From NCBI GenBank assembly GCA_024500155.1, contig CM044869.1:50361898-50425897 (forward strand): a DNA stretch of 64,000 nt, read 5' to 3'. Below the pieces are notes generated by a model. That model was not told where the DNA came from and did no database searches. It worked only from the letters and a program-made list of their open reading frames with translations. Below, piece after piece: positions 26,111 through 38,467 of the stretch. Each line of letters begins with the position of its first letter. The first letter of the stretch is position 1. Source of the DNA: Chenopodium formosanum. Its lineage: Eukaryota > Streptophyta > Magnoliopsida > Caryophyllales > Amaranthaceae. Position numbers and translations under genes: made by a program.

Positions 26111-27256
26111 AAAATAAGTACAAATTAATAGACCAAATGAGATATTCCAACGCTCAAATCTGGAAAAAAAATTGCTATAGGAAGATAACTCTCTTCCTAT
26201 GGCAGCTTGCTTGGGATAGGTTACCTGTAAACGAAAACCTGCACAAAAGAATGCACAGCATTAGACCTGGCTGCCCCTTTTGTCAAGTTCAGATTGAAAA
26301 CAGGGAACACCTGTTCATCACTTGCCCTAGAGCCTCTGAATTTTGGAAAGACTCGAACCTCCCTGTGCTTCAAGCAAACTTGTCAGATTTCAACTCCTGG
26401 CTCTCTCTAAATCTCTCAAATACCACCCCTTCCACTCACCAAATCCCACACAAAATCATTTTCACCTTCGCAATTTGGTTTCTCTGGAAAAGAAGAAACA
26501 ATTGGTTGTTTTAAAAAGTTTAACACCCCCTCCCTCTCAGCAAAAAACCAAAGTATTTGGGCTGCAACTGAATGGTTTTTCACAACTAGAAAACCTACAG
26601 CTGCCTGAAGCCCAAGCCAATCAGCCCTAACACAACCTGGAACCCACCCCCAGCTAATACCGTCAAAATGAACACTGATGCTTCTTTCTTAGGCCACACC
26701 CAAGAGATAGGATGTGCTTGTGTTTGCAGAGATCACACAGGGAACTGGATATGTGGGTTGGCAACAAAACTGTACGGTTGCTCGTCAACAGAAGGGGAGC
26801 TGCAAGCCATCAAAATGGCATTACATGCAAGCGCCAGCAATCACTGGGAACGATGCATCATTTCCACAGACTGCAGTGTTGCTGTGGAGCTGATCAATGC
26901 TACAGAATGCCAGGAAAATAGTCGATTAACCTCTATTCTGAAATGTTGCAGGCAACTCCTGGACCAACAGTTAGGTACAAGCCTTATGTATGAGCAAAGA
27001 AATGGGAATAGGGCTGCAGATGCATTGGCAAAGGAAGCCAGGAAAGGAAATGGCTTTTTGTATAAATTGATTGTAATGAATTCCCCACCCCCGGTCTGTA
27101 GCAATCTTATTTTGGAAGAGAAAACGGAAACTCGATCTTTTGGTTGTAATGTTGGCATGGATGGCCAAATACCATCAGGCAAAACACTGGATACTCTGAT
27201 ATAACCTATTTGAACCCTTAATTTAATCGTTCCCTTCATACCAAAAAAAAAAAAAA
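26110..27256 (+). mobile_element. 5'-truncated L1-type LINE: zf-RVT, RNase H and poly(A) tail
   Basis: 26137-26514 encodes a zf-RVT domain (ITLFLWQLAWDRLPVNENLH, then CPFC...HLFITCPRASEFW). 26668-27204 encodes an RNase H domain with the four expected acidic positions in context (NTDAS, EGELQA, STDCS, AADALA). The two are separated by in-frame stops, so it is inactive. It ends in a 14-A run (27243-27256), as expected for target-primed reverse transcription. The 5' junction and target duplication could not be placed. Confidence 0.85.
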
Positions 27257-27716
27257 ATTGCTAAAGACTCCAAAGCCACATCAGTAAGAGTTTGATAGCC
27301 CTTCAGAGATACTGTCATCCTCGTCACTGTTGTCATACTCATCATGTTTGCTCTCATCATCGTCATTATCAACAATTCAACATCATCAGAATTCAAGAAA
27401 GAGTAATATACAGACCTAATTCATGTTCCGACCCTTCAAATTTTCGCACCTCATTTGGTTAGTTAAATCTAATCGTGAAAAACAATTAACATTATTTAAC
27501 ATAAAATGTTTATGTAAATCTAACATCAAATGGGTTAAAAAGTGTAGAGCACAACTGCACAACCTTGTAGGGCAATTAGCTTTTGCCTAAAAAGAGCTAT
27601 AGAATAATTCATCCAGTCACCAATTATAAACGACATTAGACTTATCTTACAAATTTACAATTACAGCGATGTAAAGAGCCAAAGAACGAAGCTAAATTTT
27701 AATCAGTTAAAAACGG

Positions 27717-28294
27717 ATACAAACTAGGGGTGAGCAAAAATTCCGGGTACCCGGAATTGGATCCGGAACCGGTTAGGAACCGGCGGGTCCGGAACCGAGA
27801 TTGGACCCGGTGGTTCCAATTCCGGGTAATAAATTAAGGACCCGGTTATAACCAATTCCAATTCCAATTCTCAACTTTTTGGACCCAGAACCGGTTGGGT
27901 ACCCGGTTACCCAATATATCTTAAACTAAATAAATTTTAAATAATAAAAATATGTTAAATGTATCTAATTTGTACAATAAAAAAAGTATTATTAATACCT
28001 AACATGAATACAAATAGCTTAATGCATATATAAATATAAGTATTAAACACTAATAATGATACTAACTAAAATAAGAATTATAATTTGTATTATATTTTAA
28101 CAATTACATACATAAGTGGGTACCCGGAACCGGAACCGGTACCCGGTGGTTCCAATTCCAATTCCTAAAATTTAGGACCCGGTTAAACCAATTCCAATTC
28201 CGGTTTCGAATTTTAGGACCCGGTTCCAACCAATTCCAAGTCCGGGTCCTAAAATTTTGACCGGGTACCCGGTTTGCTCACCCCTAATACAAAC
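27717..28294. mobile_element. Non-autonomous hAT-type element, 562 bp, with perfect TSD ATACAAAC
   Basis: The element spans 27725-28286, with perfect 14-bp terminal inverted repeats TAGGGGTGAGCAAA. Both flanks read ATACAAAC (27717-27724 and 28287-28294). Ends are packed with GGGTACCCGG and CCAATTCC words in opposite orientations around an AT-rich core. It lies about 280 bp beyond the TAM41 stop codon. Confidence 0.9.
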
Positions 28295-28573
28295 AGTGTC
28301 AAGCCTTGTAGATATTGTATAGCAAAATTTCCTATTTTCTATCAAAGATGGACATGTTTCTCTATAATCTTAACCTATGCACATTAATCTTAGTTTCTCA
28401 AAGATCCCATCAAGGCAAGCACCATGATCGCATAGTTCCAATCAGCCCAATTTGACTTGTAAAGAGTGCTGGTGTAGTGGTGTAGTGGTGTTGAAGACCA
28501 ACTTCAGTATGTTGCCGGTCACGAATTCGTAGAAGCCAAAATGGTCAGATTACATCACAGTAGTTGATCAATC

Positions 28574-28833
28574 TTAAAGCCAGGACTTCCAAGCCTTGTT
28601 CATCTTACTTGAAAGATACCTAGTAGCTCTGACAGCACCTACTGTCAAAACACCAGCAACAGCCTGCCGGACGCTGGAAACCATGACTTTGCGTCTTATA
28701 ATCTTTTCCAGGCAATTTGCTGCCTCGGCTCTGGATTTTATTACAGCTTCAAAAGCATCTTGACCTGTGGATATACGAAAAATAAGAGTAGACAATTAAG
28801 GAAATAAGCAGAAGAGTAAAAGATAAAAATACA

Positions 28834-28877
<44 letters not shown>

Positions 28878-31800
28878 AGCTTCTTCGCTTGGTTCAGGCG
28901 AAGGTGAAGCTTTGTCTTTGCCTGGCCCAAGCAAAACCAAAAATGTACAGGCCAGTATTTTACAGGGGAAGAACAGGGGTCAGTGTTGGATTAAGGGTAA
29001 TTTAGTAAATTACTTTCTGCACTTGTTTTCTACTACAATTCTTAGTAATGAATATTTAATCCTACAGAAAACCAAGCAGCATAAAAGCTTTCTAATTGGA
29101 TGAATATATTGCATTGACATCAAATAAGCCTTGGCTATATACAACCTACCAAGAGAAAGCAAATATATGGAAGGTGAAAAAGAAAGGCTCTGTAGCAAAT
29201 ATATGTTAATTTTAGGAACCAACAAACAATTAATCATTGGCTTCTTACCAGAATTTAACTTTTGCTGGTCCCCAAGATTTATGCTCATATGGTTTCTCAC
29301 TGCTTTAGGAAGACGAGAGACAAGGGACTGAACTGCAGGTAAACCACAATCCTGAGATTCAGAACAGCCAATTAGAAACAAAACTATTTAGTATACTTGG
29401 CTATCACAAAGAAAGCAGGGTGTCCACATGCTTTCTTCCTCTTAAAGTCATTGCTAGTATGGGATACAAAGCATCAAACAATAACAACAACAGCAGCAGC
29501 AGCAACAGAGTACAGAGTACTTTTAAAAAAAATAATAATAAAATAAAATAATTAATAAAAAGATCTGATACCACCACAGTAGTGCTAAAACACTGTCCTA
29601 GACCAGAAAAGAATTTATTAAAGAGTAGCAAAAGATAATGTATCAAAAGGGAAAGGCAGCAAATCAGAATGTTTAAGTGATTCCCTTGACACCAGGTGGT
29701 TTCCCAAACGGCTGATGGACAGTCAATGTCATGCAGAAAAATCGCAGCCTTATTCAAAAGAAGCAACCATGATTTCAACAATGTCAACCCAAATTAGAAG
29801 CTCTGAGTGAAAGCAAAGGCAGGGCCATCTCATGGACTAAGAAGCTTGATAACAATGATGAGGCTTGATACAGGATTAATACTTTTAGCTAAAAGCAATT
29901 GTTGTCTTTTCCCTAATACAGGATTAATACTATTAGGTGAAAGCAATTGTTATCTATAACTGTTCTCTGCTTATCTACTATCCATCACCTACGCTAATTT
30001 GTGATTTGATCATGCCAACATTTGGCTACTGTTGGGGACAGAGCAACAGATAAACACAATATCATGAAGAATAATGAAATACGGAACAACTAAAACAACA
30101 CACAAGATTTTTACGTGGAAACCCCTCCTCAACAATAAAGGGAAAAACCACGGTCCCGATCTCTAGGGACAAAAATAACTTCACTAACAATAATATTGGG
30201 AGTACAATGACCACTACTGCAATTACAATATTAGATAACAATGTATTTTAGGATAGTCCACGCTAAGACGCTAAGTACCCCTAACATTGGTACTTATACT
30301 AATCCTAAAATACCCCTCATCACACTAATATTGTAGTTATAACGGCGGTATCAATGTATAAAAAAGCTCAAGGCGCGCTAAAGCGATAAGGGTTATGCAG
30401 CGCCTAGGTGCGCCTCTTTGAAGTAAGGCGCACTGTATAAATAGTTAAAAAAATTGGCAGAAAATTGCTTCAAAAGCGCCTCTTGTGCGCCTAAAACGCC
30501 TCACCTGGGCCAAAAAAAGCGCTTACCCCCTATCGCCTTGCGCCTCAGCGCCTTAGGAGCGCTTTTTCAAACATTGGGCGGTATAAGGCGATTGCGCTAC
30601 GAAGATAGCTGGAAGGCCGATAACAATATTTGTCATCCGAAGGGCAAAGTGATTCGAGGCCACAAAGCGAGACCGAGTGGAAAGGGTCTAATTTTGTGAT
30701 GTTGTAGATGTGTATGGTGATCTGGGTTGAGGGAGGAATTTGTTAGGTTATCCTCCCCAAATTACAATTAAGTAAGTAAGCAATATTATTATTATAGTAA
30801 TAATATTAATGTGGTAAGAAAGAAAAAGAAAATGAAAAAAAAAAAACAGTGAATGCATTTGGACGGTTAGGACTTGAAAGTCTAATTGTGGTTGTGGCAG
30901 AAGGTTTTTAATGAAACCTTGACTTTGTGTACCACTTACACTTTCAAGGACCTGTAGTGGTATCAGTTCCTCCCTCACTACTACAGATATTGTGCTCTCA
31001 TTCTGCTTGAGTCACTTTTGCTCTCATTTGCTAGCTACTACATCTTGCTAACCTCCATACATGGTTGTGTGCCTTCTCACACACACACACACACCCACTT
31101 ACACTTCTTGCTAGCACACTACATTTTGCTAGCCTCTTCTGTACTCATGGTGGTGCCGTCTCTCTCTCACACACACAACTTCATGACAATATGCTATAAT
31201 ACTACTATATAGCAAATACCAAACAAGCTTTCTCTTCAAGCCTTAAGCTTCCATCTACTTGCCAAATAAATGCAAGTACACAAAGTCAAGGTTTCACTAA
31301 AAACCCTCTGCCACAACCACAATTGGACTTTCAAATCCTAACCGTCCAAATGCATTCACTCTTTTTTTTTTTTTCATTTTCTTTTTCTTTCTTACCACAT
31401 TAATATTATCACTATAATAATAATAATAATATTACTTACTTAATTGAGATTTGGGGAGGATAACCCAACAAATTCCTCCCTCGACCCAAATCACCATACG
31501 CATCTACGTCACAAAATTAGACCCTTTCCACTCGGTCTCGTTTTGTTGCCACGAACAATTTTTCTCTTCGGATGACAAATATTGTTATCGGCTTCTAGCT
31601 GCCTCCGCAGCGCAATCGTCTTATACCGCCGCTATCACTCACGGGGCTTGCCTCCTAACCATCCACATTATTAGGAGAATTTTTAACATAAGACAACAAC
31701 ATAGCCTGTATCTCTCACCTCACATCACCGCTAGCTATCACCCGAAACACGCTACCTAAGTAACCTAACCAACACAACATAAGATAGACTTTTGATACAA

Positions 31801-34800
31801 GGCTACAACTCCGTAGCTTAGATCTCATCTTCTTGTACCGCTGCGGCCCCAAGTAACAGCGGAATACGCCACTTGATTATCACAATATCAAGTGAACTTT
31901 CGACACAAGGCTACAACTCCATAGCATAGATCTACCAACTTGTATCGCCACTATAGCTATCAACCGCGAGACTCACCATCATCATATTTTCTCATATTCT
32001 TCCTCTACGAGCTACTCTTTCTCCTACGACAAATCCTCTAACCTCGGCTCTGATACCAATTACCAGTTGTTGGGCTGGTCACCCCACCTTGTCGGGTCGC
32101 ACGCACACTCCACTCCACATTAGTATGATATTGTCCGCTATGGGTCTAGTCCGGACTGATTTGTTTTTGGCCACCTTCCCAAAATGCCTCATATTAATGA
32201 GAGTGTGCACTCACTTGTAAGGAGCTCTTCACCTCCTTACTCCTTCCATGTGGGACTTGGGATGAACAACCCCAACCGCTACTTTCTCAAGCAATAAGAA
32301 ATCATTGATAAGTAGAATAAGAATGCTACTAACCACTGGCATGAAGCCCAAAATCTTTAACAGAGTAGCATCAGTTATCATTAGCCTTGCAAGTTAATCT
32401 CTTTCACAAAAGTATGACTGCATAAAAGCAACCCATTTCATATCTTAGAACAACTGACACCTAGACTTGAAGGCTTGTTCTTAAGCAAGTTTCTAAAATA
32501 AAACAAAATCTGGTACAAATTTGAACATATGCCCTATAAATATTTTCTCAGGAATTGCCATTTCTCAATATGAAGGCTTGTTTTTAAGCAGGTTTCTAAA
32601 CTAAAACAAAATTTGATACAAATTCAAACATATGCCCTATTAATATTTTCTCCCAAAATATATCAACACTGCTACCAAGATTAGTACATGTAAAGCCTTG
32701 GAGACTAACCTGGGTAGAACTGTCATCAGTTGGGTCAGTTTTGAGTTGGGTAAGTTCAGGTTTCAATGAGTTTATTTTTTGTAGGATGATTTTTTATGTT
32801 CAAGACCCTACATTTCCAAACGGATTTTAATCAGGTTTTAGGGTCAAGTCAATTTTTGTTAGGTCTAAACCTGGGATTGTAAAAGGAAACCCTTCATACT
32901 CGACAGCACTTTCACCTAGTGGCCATTGTAGTATCCTATTTTAACATGCATAATGAGATACCCATGCAGTGAACACATTAATTTGTCCATAACCTCCCTC
33001 CATCCTGAAATGTTTCCCTACTCGTAATCTATGATCTGACTTATGTTAAAACATCGAGGAATGAAGAGAGTATATCCTTGCATGACAACTAAAATTCTCA
33101 GAAAGGTGCAAATCCTTAAAACATGAGCATAAAAAATGCAGTAACATTCCCTTTAGTTGAGCAGGTTAAGCTATAAGTGCATTGAATTCAAAAACAATTG
33201 TGACTAATAAAATAACATAAATCCAATCTTACACATATCAATTTGTATATAAGCAACTATAGTTGATGCTTGCTAGACCTAATTTTTGTTATTACTGCTA
33301 TTACCAATACATCAATAGCCTTGATAGAAAAAGACAAAATTTCCCATAGACAGAATAGAAATGGCAGGCAAATTGAAAGAGAAGAATAAGCGTCATCTAG
33401 AAAACCTAAAATTTAGTGTACTCTTTATTTTCATTTAGGTATTCTAAAATTTTTTTGGAAAGGTGCTTCTCCTCATTGTCAGTTACAGATTAAAAATAAG
33501 TTGACTGACAAATTAATCACACTAATTACACAATGAAGCAGCCAGAAGGCTTATACAGTCTTCATTGAGGGTTTCAATCATCAGTCCATCAGAAAAATCA
33601 TTTTTCTGGAGCACTAAAAGAAGAAAATCACTGCAGAATGTTGATCTTCAGGTTAACTTTATTGCTGCAATCACATTGATAACTAGACTCCCATAGTGAA
33701 ATGTGAGAACCACTGTACAAAAAATAGTAATTTTATTTGAAAAATAGCAATTGGAGAGCCTCCACTGCGTGCTCAGTAGCTTGTCAATAATCTGGTACCA
33801 TAGACAAGTTCTGCACCAACAATTAAATTAAAGCCTTATTACCAAAAATCTATTTCTTGTGGTCATCCACGAAGATCCTCTTCTTTCATTCACTTTACCT
33901 AGTGCTACATGCTATTGCAAACCCACTTTCTTTAAGTTGTTCTCAAATCCCTCTATCCAAGTCATGTTTGGCCTCACTTGGACTTCTTTTGATATCTCCA
34001 AACCTTCCACCTTCCTTACTGGTGCATGCTCTGTGGTCGATGCCTTACATGCCCAAACCAACATAGATGATTTTCCTTTTATCTTATCCTCAATATACGT
34101 ATATCCAACTTTCCTCTATATATCTACATTTCTAATAACATCCTCAATGCTCTTTACTATGACACAACTACACCAAGAACTAAAAAATTGTTTCCATAAG
34201 GCCAAAGGCCACACCAATCTCTTGCCATTGCCTCCCCTCTCCCCACTCTCTGTATCATTAATCATTTTGTCAAGTTCAGCATTCTGTTTCCATAGACTTG
34301 ACCAAAAGAATTTTCCATATGTTGACCAGAAATCTATACATGTTCATTAAGGTAGCAGCGCACTAATATAATAATACCAATATTCACATGTTTTCCAAAT
34401 TACAGATATAAAAGGAAGATTATTTTAGTTGAAAATTTTGACAGGCTTACTGTACCTGAGTGATATTTTTCTGGTGAGCACCAGATGATGAAAACCTTAA
34501 CAAGTCTTTGGTAGCAAATTCTTCCAAAACTGGCTTATAAATTCCCCTGAACAAATCAAACTGTCCTTGCACAATCTTTCTCACCTGCAGCAAATGGAGA
34601 GATGAAAACACAATGTGGATGAGGAAATAAAAATAATTGTTCTGAACTAATAAAAGAGGCACTGGTTATAACATGGTACTAGGAGGCACACACTATCGAG
34701 AAGTAAAGGCTAATGACAAGGTAAGTATTAACAAAAAGTACTTTGAGGTAAATATGATTGTAAAAGCAAAGAGTTCAACAGAAAATCCATTCTGTTTGCA

Positions 34801-36525
34801 CAGGAGCTTTTGCCAACTAATTACACAGAAACATGGTACCCCACAGATAAACTGTTTTTAGCAAACAACTGTTGAAGTTAATCACATTGGAACTATACCA
34901 ACAATGTCGTTAAACAGTATAGTAAATTCCATTAAAATGTAAGCGAAAAGATATTTTCCAAAATTAGAGGTACACAAGGTAATTTTCACTTTAACAAATC
35001 TTCAAGAAAGCTCAAATAATTTAGTCTTCCAATAAATACGTAAAGAGTTTATAAATTAAAAATTTTAATACAGAATATAAGGATAAATATAGAACCAGAA
35101 TTGCTACCAAAGTAACAAAACAAGATTAAACATACAGAAGTAAATTTATTCTATGAAAATGAGTAACAAAGATAAACCACTAAAACCAGATCAGAAAGAA
35201 TTATTTTTAGATGATATCCACCTTTGCTACCAGCTTTAACAGGCATCAAGATCAAATATACTGGAGATTTGGATCACCCAATTAACTGAAACCTTGGAAT
35301 AAAATTGATGCATAGAGTTATGTTCATGAAAAGAGCAAAGCATTGGGCATACCTTATGCCTGTCCTCTGCAAAAAGCATGCGCAAATCACCGTTGTAAGA
35401 AAGACTGCAAATTTTTGCATAAAGGTCCTCCTGCATCAATTCAAAATAAGAATATATTCATACACAAGTACTGGGAAGCAGAACCAGATTCCACAATATC
35501 ATACCTGAGTGAACTTGGAAGGTAAAAGAAGTAAAGCAGCTGAGGTTGCAGCTCTTAAATTAAAAGAGTTTAGATTCTCAACATCCAAGCTATCTACAAG
35601 AACATGGACCTGTAAATGAAGAACACTTTTCCATTTCAATTTTATTATGAGGAAAGTACACGCAACTTATGAAAACTGTACATTTTACTTATAAACATAC
35701 AGGCTTTTGTAGACGACCACTCAAGTAAAATGTTTCCCAGTTCAGTATGTCTTCAACCAAGTCATGCATTCTGAGTACACCATACTTAAATGTCTGCCAT
35801 TGTTAAAATAAGACAAATGTATGAGTCACTAAGAAACCTGTGCTATATGGAAACACCATTTCTCATGTTCACTTGTTATAAAGCTAACACTCCAAAATTA
35901 ACTTAGCCATGTTACAAAACTGACCAGTAAGTCCAATACCTTGTTATTCCAAGAAACAAAAGGGTTGAAATGCACCCCTACACCAATTTTGTCTGCAACC
36001 CCAGTAACCTGATGAAGCAATATTTAGCAATTGTAGTCCACCGTAGAAAGCGAATTTTGTGATAGATGGACAAAGTTAAAGGAAGCACCAGTTTCGCACC
36101 ACCAAGGTTCGCCATCCATGAGGCATAATGATTCCTATTCATCTTCAAGTTCTTCATCCCAAAAGATGGTAATGTTCATAATTTGGCACTCAAGCACAAT
36201 CATTTACCAGATAATCTACTGAGAAAAGCATGCATTAAGCCTACCTGCAAGTGCCATTCAACAGGATCTCGGACACCAAGAATGTAATCAATCATCCGAG
36301 ACTATTAGATTAGGCATTAAAACAAGAGGATAAATAAAAGTTAGTCATCCTACAATAGCAATGAAACATAACTTTACTTGCAGATATCATTATAATTCAG
36401 ATAGCATATAAGCGAACCTGATCATGATTGTTTGGATGAAGAGTTGAGCCATAAACACAACAAAACTCCACTGGAGGGAGTATAGTGAGTAAACCACTAA
36501 GCTCCTCCCTTTTCTTCTCATCCAT
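28574..36525 (-). CDS. TAM41: Mitochondrial phosphatidate cytidylyltransferase, TAM41 homologue (10 exons, 331 aa)
   Basis: Makes CDP-diacylglycerol from phosphatidic acid and CTP on the matrix side of the inner mitochondrial membrane, the first step toward cardiolipin. Exons on the minus strand: 36525-36418, 36301-36245, 36151-36089, 36008-35940, 35793-35701, 35609-35505, 35430-35353, 34584-34456, 29351-29249, 28764-28574. Phases join to 331 residues, typical of plant homologues. Nucleotidyltransferase-type motifs are near the N-terminus: CCVYGSTLHPNN (about 22-33) and DYILGVRDP (41-49). GVGVHFNPFVSW and LLLLPSKFT are also strongly family-like. The start was chosen because MDEKKREEL matches plant homologues. 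A splice acceptor 5-6 bp upstream of the ATG suggests an intron in the 5' UTR. Intron 8 (29352-34455) is 5.1 kb and full of transposon fragments. Confidence 0.94.
28835..28875 (+). repeat. Poly(A) run of 41 in TAM41 intron 9
   Basis: An uninterrupted A-run followed by a short GC-rich stretch with partial inverted symmetry (GAAGCTTCTTCGC... GCGAAGGTGAAGC). It could be a retroelement tail, but no element body was recognised. Confidence 0.5.
30344..30584. mobile_element. Non-autonomous hAT-type element, 225 bp, perfect TSD GGCGGTAT, nested in an inverted repeat
   Basis: The element spans 30352-30576. Terminal repeats are CAATGTATAAAAAAGC and, from the other end, CAATGTTTGAAAAAGC. GGCGGTAT occurs on both sides (30344-30351 and 30577-30584). 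GCGCCT-type words fill the element. The target is itself the outer end of the left arm of the large inverted repeat, whose right arm has the uninterrupted sequence, so this insertion is younger than the repeat. Confidence 0.85.
30577..31640. repeat. Large inverted repeat (arms about 360 bp, loop about 340 bp) in TAM41 intron 8
   Basis: Left arm 30577-30932 and right arm 31276-31637 are near reverse complements over their whole length, with scattered substitutions and small indels. They share, for example, ACCGAGTGGAAAGGGTCTAA and GTACACAAAGTCAAGG. The loop contains two short CA-repeat patches. Either two copies of one element inserted head to head, or the ends of a foldback-type transposon. 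No coding capacity was recognised. Confidence 0.85.
31794..31965. repeat. Two diverged 108-bp direct repeats beside the LTR
   Basis: ACAAGGCTACAACTCC followed by TAGCTTAGATCT or TAGCATAGATCT recurs at 31796 and 31904, an offset of 108 bp. It lies between the inverted repeat and the LTR/primer site, so it is probably internal sequence of the same retroelement. Confidence 0.55.
32046..32268 (-). mobile_element. LTR and primer-binding site of a non-coding LTR retroelement
   Basis: 32068-32268 (201 bp) begins TGTTGGGC and ends GATGAACA on the plus strand, with TGTT..AACA inverted ends. Just inside, TGGTATCAGAGCC (minus strand, 32058-32046) matches the initiator-Met tRNA primer site seen in many plant retroelements. 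The retroelement therefore points left, with this as its 5' LTR. No second LTR and no gag/pol were found, so it is a TRIM/LARD-like or truncated copy. The inverted repeat to the left may be its interior. Confidence 0.6.
33880..34130 (-). mobile_element. RTE-type LINE fragment in TAM41 intron 8
   Basis: On the minus strand, broken frames give the conserved C-terminal reverse transcriptase signature of plant RTE elements: a LCWFGHVRHRP-like stretch, then APVRKVEGLEIS, then MTWIEGFENNLKKVGLQ. Stops and frame changes show it is inactive. Intron 8 between 32269 and 33880 shows no recognisable gene. Confidence 0.65.
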
Positions 36526-36893
36526 TGGTTACCTGAAAATACGTATCACTTGTGATATAACAAGTTGCTAATATCAACATAAACACGGAAACACGTAATG
36601 TCATACTTCACAATCACAAAGAAGGTCACGAATACTATGCACCAAAGAATTTAACTGGGAAAGAATTTCTGAACTGTAAAGACTAAACTAAAAACAACGG
36701 CTCTTAAGCTTTGGAGTAAGGCGGTGAAGGAAGTATAGAAAGCCTCCTCATAGTCACGACATAACAATTTTAATGGTAACCTAAGCCATACTATAAAGCT
36801 TAAAGTAACAACGATCAACAAGTGATTTTGTCATCAACTTTGAAAAGTAGTAGATAAAATTGAGGCTTCGTACGCCTTTGCATTCAAACCATT

Positions 36894-36926
<33 letters not shown>

Positions 36927-38467
36927 CATTGAAATACCATATTGCAAATACTTTCATCTTGTTACCCATTTGTCCTGCAAGCTGTTTCAATCACAATTTC
37001 TTTTATAACGCCGAATCAATCATGATTGCAAAATGTTCATTTTCACCTCGAATTTGGGTATTGAAAATTAAAATGACTAGGTAAATTAAACCCACTAAAC
37101 ATATGAGTATATTCTAATTTTCATAGTTGACAAAAAAAGTTAATTTCATTCTCAAACATGATTTGAATCATTTCATGCAAAACCCCTAAAGATTAACCAT
37201 AGATAACAACACCTAAGTTAGTTGGTAAAATCAGTCCACAACACCTGAATTAAGTAACTAAAGACAGCATCAATTGTAATGAGAGAAGTATAAACATGCC
37301 TTTAATTAGCAATTGAACTGAAACAAATTCAATAGAAAATGAAAATACAACTTACATTCAAAATTACAAGTGAAGAGCAATGCAAATTTCGAAATGAGCT
37401 AACCTCAAAATTTACACTCTAATTAGCAATGGGTTTGAATTTGGTTGTTAATTTCAGTTTAATGACTCCGGATTGAACAGTAATCAATTGAAGAGAGAAG
37501 TGTGACAAAGAAAATAATGGTGCAGTGCTGATATGAGGTGCGCAGTCGGAAGACAGGAGACGTCGATGGTGACGGCGGCGGTGATGAGCGTGGGGTTGTT
37601 TTTTTTGGAATTTATCGGAGATTCGGAGGTGTTAAACACTTTAGACTTCAACCGTTTGACACGAGAAAAAACACTTTTTTTTTTTAAAAAAAAAAAAAAA
37701 AAACAACGGTATACGGTGCATTCAGGTCCACCATACATCCGGGTGTATATAACAGTCTTTTTTTTTTTTTTTCTTGGTGCCAAACGAGGCCACGAGGGGA
37801 AGGACCCAAGGACAATCAATCTTTTTAAGTGTTCTATTTTAAATTGACACATGGTCAAAGTGAAGTTTTGACCAATACTATGTAATATTTTTAATAATTA
37901 ACAATGCTATAATTAAATTTGGTAATTGTACATTGAAACTTATCAGATGATTCTAATAACAAGTATTAATATGACTATGTTTGATCTTATATATGGAGTA
38001 CTTCGCATAAAATTTTAACATTAGTCAAATTAATGTTAGTGAAAAAATCAAATTGGATTACTTAAATAAAATAAAGGAAGTACTAACTTTCCATATATGA
38101 ATTAATGGTTGCTTATTTTGTTTACTCATAAAATTTATATGGAAATGAGCAAATTAATATTGCTACTAGTTCCTTACCGAGCATGCTTGAATGTGTTTGG
38201 ACAAAACCATATCTTGGAAGGTAAAAGAATATTGCTACTAGTAGAAATTTAACAATAGACTAGAATAGCAGTAATAGCACAAACTATGACCTAAATTAAA
38301 TAAATAAAACTAACTTAATTAACAATCTAAGACACAAACTGATTAATTAACACAATAATCCAACATTCCAACCTATAAAATATAAGAAAAGAAAATACTA
38401 TTCTAAGAACTTAATTAAGCTAATAAACTATGCTAGAAAACACAACATGAACAAACGTGATATTAAA
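36526..38467. other. TAM41 upstream region, no further gene
   Basis: Holds the probable TAM41 5' leader, promoter and 5'-UTR intron (the first non-coding exon may lie near 37390-37610). There are two T-run/A-run junctions: T9 A26 at 36892-36926 and T11 A18 at 37675-37703. Short frames here are driven by these homopolymers and have no domain. Confidence 0.5.

Noticed and set aside
26841..27239. 132-codon open frame on the minus strand
   Set aside because: It is the antisense shadow of the LINE RNase H domain read on plus.
37484..37858. Overlapping frames of 104 and 124 codons on both strands
   Set aside because: Driven by poly(A)/poly(T) runs coding for Lys and Phe; no domain. Part of this is probably the TAM41 5' leader.
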